Below, piece by piece: positions 57,919 through 64,000 of a stretch of DNA of 64,000 nucleotides. The number at the start of each line of letters is the position of its first letter. Position 1 is the stretch's first letter. Location: positions 5,029,501-5,093,500 of the forward strand of contig NC_083388.1 in assembly GCF_031755915.1 (NCBI RefSeq), in the 5' to 3' direction. The notes beneath the pieces were generated by a model that saw only the letters and a list, made by a program, of their open reading frames with translations, had not been told where the DNA came from and did no database searches. The translations under genes and the position numbers were made by a program. This stretch comes from Ziziphus jujuba. Taxonomy: Eukaryota; Streptophyta; Magnoliopsida; Rosales; Rhamnaceae.

Positions 57919-60794
57919 TTCCCCTCCTCTTGAAAAGGATTTGTCCTCAAATCAAGATCATCACCTGCAGAAAAAGGAGTTAAATCAGCAACATTAAATG
58001 CAGCACTCATGTTATACTCACCTAGTAAATCAAGCTTGTAGGCATTCTTGTTATTGGGCTCCAAAACTTGAAAAGGTCCATCCATAGGCGGCATGAGCTT
58101 TGACTTTCTTTGATTAGGAAACCTTTCCTTTTGTAAGTGCAACCAAACCAATTCTCCTGGGTCAAATACTATTACAACAAAATCTAGAAATACATGCTCA
58201 TTATGGTAAAAATTACACTTTTTAAAGTTAGCAAACAATATTTTCCAAATTTTCAAATTGCCACTACGTAAAGCTCTCAACAATGTAGATAAAGTTCTAT
58301 GCAATAAAGACATCTTTAAATAAGTATCTTTAAACTTCATGGTCAGCAATGATTTTTTATTCATAATTACTTTATTAACATCACCAAAGCTAAGATAACA
58401 ATTTATATTTTTCCTTTCTTGTCTTCCTTTTCCTTTCTCACTCAATGCCATCTCACCTTCCTCACTCTCGGCTTTTGCACCAAATTTCTCACTCTTGGTT
58501 TTAATAAAATTTTTCCACACAACCTGAGTATTAGAAGACTTACCTCGGACAGCAAGCTCACCTTTTCCCTCTTGATTGGATGGTAGTCCACTTGGAATTT
58601 CATTTGGTAAGACATCTCCAAATTCCTTCAAAAGAGAAATCATTGAACTTGGCAATTCAAGTTCTTCAAAGTTAGTTTGATCATTAAAATAATTTTCTTT
58701 GTAAAGCATGACCAGTAAAGGTTTCTTACACTCAATAACCTTATTAATATCCCCTAAACTCAAATAAAAATTTTGGTTTTTCCTCTCTTTTCTTTCTTTT
58801 CTTTTTCTTTCCTCGGTTTGGCTCTCATTGGCGGAAATTTCCAGTTTTTGTGTGCTCTCGGGTTTGCTCTCTTTTCTCACCCCTCTCTCGGCTTTTTCTT
58901 GGTCTTTCCACTCAATATGAACCTTAGAAACCTTACCTTGGTCAGCAACCTCAATCTCACCTTCTTGAAAGGATGGTGAAGCCGTTGGTGCCATACTTGC
59001 TTTTTCCTTGAGCTTTTCGGCTTCTCTCCTTTGTTGCATTTGTAATTGGTCCTTGTAAACCTCTTTAGGAGATAATGGTTCCAGCTTGATCTTCTTCCCT
59101 TTAAACCTAAAAACAATACTATTTTCTCGACCAAAATGAGTAGCATCTTTATGAAATTGCCATGGTCTACCTAATAGTATATGTCCAGCAATCATAGGCA
59201 CAATATCACATAAAACTACATCCTCATATCTACCTATATTAAATTTTACTTTGGCTTGTTTGTTTACTTTCATCTCACCACTATCATTAAGCCATTGTAA
59301 TCTATAAGGTTCTGGATGTTTAATTGTTTTCAAGCCTAATTTATCAACTACAAGATTACTTATCACATTAGTACAACTCCCACTATCTATAATCATGCTA
59401 CAAATTTTACCTTGTATTTCGCAGCGAGTGTGGAAGATGTTTTCCCTTTGTATCTGCTCTTCATCCTTGTAGACAGCAAGTACTCTCCTTGAAACCAAGC
59501 TCAACTCGACATTAGATGTATCCACAGGTTCGGATTCATCTTCATTGCGATCCTCCTCTTGCTCGGTTTCAGCCCCACTTTCTTCACTTGCGGATTCCAG
59601 CTCACCATCACCCTTTAATACCATGATTCTTCTATTTGGGCATTGGCTGGCTATGTGTCCTCTTCCTTGGCACTTAAAACAAATTATTTCTCTGGATTTT
59701 TGAGGTTTAGGATCAGATTTTACCTCACCTCTAAGTGCTTGGACAGATTCGGTCTTGACCTCCCTTCTTGGCCGGTTGGTAGATTCTTCTCCTAATTTCG
59801 GCCTCAACTTGTTTTCATAAGTGGAATTGTTTTTCCAGCCACTTGAACTTGTCCTTCCACTGCTAGAAACTCCTCCAAACCGTGTACTAACACCCCTCCT
59901 CTTGAATTGGTTCTCAAGTTTAATGGCTACATGCAACATCTCCTCCAATTCCAAGTATTGTTGTAATTCAAGTTGGTTGGCAATGCCACGGTTTAACCCT
60001 CCAAGAAATCTTGCCATTGTTGCCTCTCTATCCTCCCTCATGTTTAGCCTCATCATTAACATCTCCATCTCTTTGTAATAATCCTCCACGGACCTACTTC
60101 CTTGAGACAAAGATTTAAGCCTTTGATGCAGCAACCTTTGGTAATGGGATGGTACAAACCGCTTCCTCATGACTCCTTTCATTTGTCGCCATGTTGTAAT
60201 TAAGTCTTCACCAACCCTCCTTCGGGTGCTTTGCTCATTTATCCACCATTGGAGTGCATAATGGCCAAACTCCATTGCTGCCATCTTCACCTTCTTACCT
60301 TCCGAATAGTTGTGGCAGTCAAAAATCATCTCCATTTTCTCTTCCCACTCCAAATAAGCTTCAGGATCACTTTTACCCATAAAAGGTGGGATATTAACCT
60401 TGATATTTCCCAAATCTTCATCTGTATCCTCCCTCCTATATCTCCCACGGCCAGCTCTATCTTGGACAGCAAAGGTTTCGTCCATACCTTCCTCAAAGTC
60501 ACCGTCCAATGGCTCCTCATCAAATTCCTCTCTCGGCCTCTCGCGACCTCCTCGTCCTCCATGGAATTCTTGCCTATTTCTTGTATTCGGCCTTCCTTGT
60601 GAGGCTTCTAATCTTCCCACTCTTTGATTTACATGCTCAAATTGAGCACTCATCCGCTGTATTGATTCCAAAATAGTTCTCAAGTCCACTTGATCTCCAC
60701 TTCCGGTAGCTCGGTCATCGCCATGAAATGCTACGGACTCTTCCTCATTGATCCTCAAGGGTGGATCCTCTCTTCTTATTCTAGAATCTGCCAT
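57495..60794 (-). CDS. Retrotransposon Gag-protease polyprotein with scrambled, deleted pol
   Basis: 1099 codons, uninterrupted. Residues about 130-300 are a Retrotrans_gag domain ([15 protein letters not shown] ... [20 protein letters not shown]). A CCHC zinc knuckle is at 372-385 ([14 protein letters not shown]). An aspartic protease shows DSG at 470-472 and LLGRPW near 541. At 673-738 is the pre-RT segment ([15 protein letters not shown]). The RT core is missing. A diverged second copy of the pre-RT motif follows ([15 protein letters not shown], 796-810), then an integrase-like scrap ([12 protein letters not shown]), an RT C-terminal scrap ([18 protein letters not shown]), and the integrase C-terminal region ([17 protein letters not shown]). 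From residue about 959 the frame is in the LTR. It should make Gag and possibly protease only. Confidence 0.92.
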   Translation of the reverse strand: MADSRIRREDPPLRINEEESVAFHGDDRATGSGDQVDLRTILESIQRMSAQFEHVNQRVGRLEASQGRPNTRNRQEFHGGRGGRERPREEFDEEPLDGDFEEGMDETFAVQDRAGRGRYRREDTDEDLGNIKVNIPPFMGKSDPEAYLEWEEKMEMIFDCHNYSEGKKVKMAAMEFGHYALQWWINEQSTRRRVGEDLITTWRQMKGVMRKRFVPSHYQRLLHQRLKSLSQGSRSVEDYYKEMEMLMMRLNMREDREATMARFLGGLNRGIANQLELQQYLELEEMLHVAIKLENQFKRRGVSTRFGGVSSSGRTSSSGWKNNSTYENKLRPKLGEESTNRPRREVKTESVQALRGEVKSDPKPQKSREIICFKCQGRGHIASQCPNRRIMVLKGDGELESASEESGAETEQEEDRNEDESEPVDTSNVELSLVSRRVLAVYKDEEQIQRENIFHTRCEIQGKICSMIIDSGSCTNVISNLVVDKLGLKTIKHPEPYRLQWLNDSGEMKVNKQAKVKFNIGRYEDVVLCDIVPMIAGHILLGRPWQFHKDATHFGRENSIVFRFKGKKIKLEPLSPKEVYKDQLQMQQRREAEKLKEKASMAPTASPSFQEGEIEVADQGKVSKVHIEWKDQEKAERGVRKESKPESTQKLEISANESQTEERKRKERKERKNQNFYLSLGDINKVIECKKPLLVMLYKENYFNDQTNFEELELPSSMISLLKEFGDVLPNEIPSGLPSNQEGKGELAVRGKSSNTQVVWKNFIKTKSEKFGAKAESEEGEMALSEKGKGRQERKNINCYLSFGDVNKVIMNKKSLLTMKFKDTYLKMSLLHRTLSTLLRALRSGNLKIWKILFANFKKCNFYHNEHVFLDFVVIVFDPGELVWLHLQKERFPNQRKSKLMPPMDGPFQVLEPNNKNAYKLDLLGEYNMSAAFNVADLTPFSAGDDLDLRTNPFQEEGNDVIPPEAAQPITRWGADLTRMKTRPIKRAQIKRFKGKMGVFIQRLINLNRACSYLKIQSLFEASKWWKPIRTRVTVLIHFWSSGSMKWFQCFMVSIHMPKRSWNQVKSASNAIKKGLYGQPQQFGRICCIACWLYCILLF
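57919..57931 (-). other. Polypurine tract of the nested element
   Basis: On the minus strand AAGAGGAGGGGAA abuts the 3' LTR. It is also coding (QEEGN), so the plus-strand primer overlaps the ORF. Confidence 0.8.
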
Positions 60795-61959
60795 GTTAGT
60801 AAAATACTACAAAAATAAAATAAATCCTCACAATATTCACTCCCTCACGTGTTTCACTCAAACAAGGTCTCAACACTCGTGTTTGCACACTAGTTTCGGC
60901 TTTTACCCTCTTTTAAGCTCACACACTCTTGCCTTTTTCCACTCAATGAATTATCTCAAAGTTCTAATTAAAACACCCACAAAAACAGCAATTAGATCAC
61001 TAGTATATTTTAATTAAACTTATCAACAAAACAGTGGCAAAAAGTAGGCAATACCGAAAGAATCCAACAAATCCTAATTTTTCGGCTTTCTAGACAAGAA
61101 AACGCAAAATAATGGGAAAACGTTGGAATTTTTGAAAACTGCACCAGATGGTAGTAGATTATGAGTTCAAGAATAAAATTCCAGGAAAAGAAATTCAAAT
61201 ACGATCAAGAATCAAAGAGAACAAAAATATAGAAAAGTGTTGGTTGTTGTTCTTGTAATTCAAGTTTTGTATCAATTCCTTTAACTAATTTTAATCCAAA
61301 AAAATTTAATCACCCAAAATCCAAATATCCAGCAGCAAGAATAATTTCCCAGCAACTCAAATATTGAATAAATAATCAAAAACCAGCAGCTCCAACAAAT
61401 TTCCAGCAAACAAATCAAACTCCAACAAACTGAAATTTTTTTTTTTTTTTTATCCGACTTTACCTCTTCTTTCTCTTTTTTTTTTTTTTTTTTTTTTTCA
61501 CTCACAGAACATAAACAACTGCAGTAGCAAGAATAATGACCAAAATTGCAATTCCAACTCCAAAACAAACACCAAACCCGTGACCTCCAAATAAACAAAA
61601 TGTGCAGTTTTTTTTTTTTTTTTTTAAATGTTGCCGCAAACTTCTTTTTTTTTTTTCTTGTTTTCTTTTTTTTTTTTTTGAATATATGAATGCAAATATT
61701 TAAGACTAAAACAGCAAAGAAAAATCAACAAAAACCAAATTAACAAGAACAATGATAAAAGACAACCAACAAACTAGGAAACAAAAATACGATAAAACTA
61801 GGAAATCCTAACTCAACTAGGAATGAATTTTTTTTTTTTTTTTTTTTAAGATGCTGAACGTGTATAGGATGGATGCAACCTTAACCTAATGCTAAAATTG
61901 CAGAATAACACAAAAACAAATAAAGCAAATAAAGATAGATCAAACCTGAACAAAATTTA
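60795..61959 (-). mobile_element. Untranslated leader of the nested element
   Basis: About 1.2 kb between the primer site and the gag start, rich in T/A homopolymers (61438-61452, 61478-61498, 61606-61625, 61829-61849). No open frame is conserved with the sibling leader. It supplies the empty site for the CACTA insertion. Confidence 0.85.
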
Positions 61960-61971
61960 GCTCTGATACCA
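61960..61971 (-). other. Primer-binding site of the nested element
   Basis: gctctgatacca on the plus strand, that is TGGTATCAGAGC on the minus strand, two bases from the LTR end. Met-initiator type. Confidence 0.92.
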
Positions 61972-61973
61972 AA

Positions 61974-63113
61974 TGATACGAACCTAGGACGACCTGCTCC
62001 TAAACCCGTATTATATTAGCCCGGATCTTAATTAAGTTCAAGTTCTAATGGAATGGACCTCAACCCCTAACCAACCTGTGGTTAGAAACCTTGGTATAAT
62101 GTAGACGCCACAATAGGGGATGGAAAACCTATTGATAAGTCAAGCTAAAACAACCAATTCTCTAATGGTGTTTTAGGTGTTCTCAAAGAACAAAGAGATA
62201 ATTAATCTCACAAGTATTTTCCTAATCAAATCAAAGTTTAAAGTTATATCATTAATGAAAAATAAGCCTTTAAATAGGCTTTGAAAGAAACAAAATAAAC
62301 CCTAAAAACCCTAGGAAAAACCGGCCACACAATGAAGAAGTCTACCTTGGCCGAAACTTTCCTTTTCCTAATCTAATTTGGATTAATTAATTCCTTTATT
62401 TTGAATTACGAATTAATTAATTTACAATGAAAATAATAAAATAATAACTTTCCTAATCTTATTTGTCCAGAAAATAAATAAATAGAAACTAAAAATAATG
62501 GTAGTTTCCTAAAACAAAAAGTAGAATAAAATTAGGAAACTAAAATACTAGCTTTTTTTGATCAAGTTGACTTTGATCAATCTTTGACCTCTTTGAGCTT
62601 CAAATCAGCTTCTAGATGCTTTTTAGGATGCCAAATAAGCTGAATATGAAGTCCCACACGTTGCCCATGCTTGGAAAAATAAGAAAAGGCTAAAACAGTA
62701 AAATACAGTAAAGCCAGCAAGCAATACAGCAAATTCGGCCAAATTGTTGAGGCTGTCCGTACAAGCCCTTTTTGATTGCATTTGAGGCTGATTTAACTTG
62801 ATTCCATGACCTCTTAGGCATATGTATTGAACCCATAAAGCATTGGAACCATTTCATGCTTCCCGAACTCCAAAAATGTATCAAAACCGTCACCCGGGTC
62901 CGTATCGGCTTCCACCACTTGGATGCTTCGAATAGGCTTTGTATCTTCAAGTATGAACAAGCTCTGTTGAGATTGATTAACCTCTGTATAAATACTCCCA
63001 TTTTGCCCTTAAATCTCTTAATTTGAGCTCTTTTGATTGGCCTAGTCTTCATCCGTGTCAAGTCAGCACCCCAGCGGGTTATCGGTTGAGCGGCCTCGGG
63101 CGGAATCACATCA
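61974..63113 (-). repeat. 5' LTR of the nested element
   Basis: 1140 bp and nearly identical to 56779-57918. It contains the same open C-terminal tail (within 62690-63113), here without its upstream frame. Confidence 0.95.
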
Positions 63114-64000
63114 AAGGTCGAGGACGAGGAGGGCATGAGAGACCGAGTGAGGAATTTGAGGAGGAGAATTTCGGTGGAGACTTTGAGGAAGGCATGGACA
63201 AAACATATGCTGTCCAAGAGAGAGTTGGCCATGGAAGGTATAGGAGGGAAGAAATAGATGACAATCTTAGCAATATCAAGATCAACATCCCACCATTCAT
63301 GGGAAAAAGTGATCCCGAGGCATATTTGGAGTGGAAAGAAAAGATGGAGATGATATTTGACTGCCATAATTATTCGGAGCGTAAGAAGGTGAAGTTGGCA
63401 GCAATGGAGTTTGGCCATTATGCACTCCAATGGTGGAAAAATGAGCAAGGCACCCGGAGGAGAGTTGGTGATGACTTGATCACAACATGGCGACAAATGA
63501 AAGGAGCCATGAGAAAGCAGTTTGTGCCATCACATTACCATAGGTTGCTGCATCAAAGGCTTCAATCTTTGTCTCAAGGAAGTAGGTCTATGGAGGATTA
63601 TTACAAAGAGATGGAGATGCTCATGATGAGGCTGAATATGAATAAGGATAGGGAGGCAACAATGCCGAGATTTCTTGGTTGTTTGAACCGTGACATTGCC
63701 ACCAGCTTGAATTGCAACAATACTTGGAGTTGAAGGAGATGTTGCATGTAGCCATTAAGCTTGAGCACCAATTCAAGAGGAGGGGTGTAGGATCACAGCT
63801 TGGAGGTGTTTCCAGCAGTGGGAGAATCAATTTAAGTGGCTGGAGAAACAATTCAGCTAATGAAATCAAACCCAAACCGAAAGCTGGAGAAGAAAGTACC
63901 AACCGATCAAAAAGGGAGGCCCAGACCGAATCTGTCCAAGCACTTAGAGGTGAGATAAAATCTGATCCTAAACCTCAAAAATCCAGAGAAATAATTTGTT
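63114..64000 (+). pseudogene. Family C host element gag, 3' part (runs off the window)
   Basis: Continues the gag begun at 56533: acidic linker, [57 protein letters not shown] one-base deletion near 63702 (GCCACCAG where the sibling has GCCAACCAG) breaks the frame. In the next frame the sequence continues through [20 protein letters not shown] to the start of the zinc knuckle at the window edge. Together with the two 5' stops this makes the host copy defective in gag. Confidence 0.92.

Larger units (their letters stand above)
56779..63113 (-). mobile_element. Full-length, young, non-autonomous Ty3/gypsy element (family C)
   Basis: LTRs at 61974-63113 (5') and 56779-57918 (3'), both 1140 bp, with a perfect TSD AAGGT (56774-56778 and 63114-63118). 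By eye the LTRs differ at three positions (near 57025/62221, 57428/62623 and 57636/62831). Primer-site complement at 61960-61971; polypurine tract just 5' of the 3' LTR. One 1099-codon ORF. Reverse transcriptase, RNase H and the integrase core are absent, so it must have moved with enzymes supplied in trans. It sits in antisense inside a sibling's gag gene. Confidence 0.95.

Noticed and set aside
58773..60627. Plus-strand open frames across the gag gene
   Set aside because: Antisense shadows of the 1099-codon ORF; none shows a domain.

Overview
The window is repeat-dense plant nuclear DNA, almost certainly from a eudicot. It is AT-rich and carries plant-type NHL/LEA_2 genes, TRIM retrotransposons, Ty3/gypsy LTR elements with a Met-initiator primer site (TGGTATCAGAGC), a CACTA (En/Spm) element with a TNP2 transposase and a Ulp1 protease gene, and a hAT remnant. 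I cannot name the species. No protein-coding gene of the host is intact here. The one long open frame belongs to a defective retrotransposon.

Layout. (1) 1-5.8 kb and 25.2-33.1 kb hold a duplicated cluster of NDR1/HIN1-like (NHL, LEA_2) gene copies on the minus strand. All are pseudogenes or fragments; the best (28718-29386) has a single nonsense codon. (2) 5.8-25.2 kb is a stack of LTR insertions: an older LTR-like element (E), several ~3 kb solo LTRs of one family (D) and three TRIMs, most bounded by readable 5-bp target-site duplications (TSDs). (3) 33.15-34.17 kb is a decayed hAT (DUF4371/ZMYM1-like) transposase. (4) From 35812 to the right edge runs one plus-strand Ty3/gypsy element (family C). 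It has a 5' LTR (35812-36935), a primer site, a leader split by an 18.4 kb CACTA element (37205-55649), and a gag gene (from 56533) split by a complete, very young minus-strand sibling (56779-63113).

The CACTA element has three parts. A decayed TNP2 transposase (38573-45129, minus) is itself interrupted by solo LTRs of family C. A second gene on the opposite strand (49394-52972, plus) encodes a Ptta/En-Spm-type protein continuing into a Ulp1 (C48) protease. Three repeat arrays with a GGCGACGCA core lie at the left end, between the two divergent genes, and at the right end. The middle and right arrays are inverted relative to each other, have a dimeric ~335-350 bp period, and consist of spaced palindromes. 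This architecture is the most unusual thing in the window.

The order of events can be read from the nesting. A TRIM (B) entered an NHL gene, and the gene plus TRIM was then duplicated. TRIM A and solo-LTR D insertions followed independently in each copy. In the right half, family C landed in a rearranged TRIM, CACTA landed in C, and solo C LTRs and a C-family sibling landed last. The sibling's two LTRs differ at only three sites that I could find.
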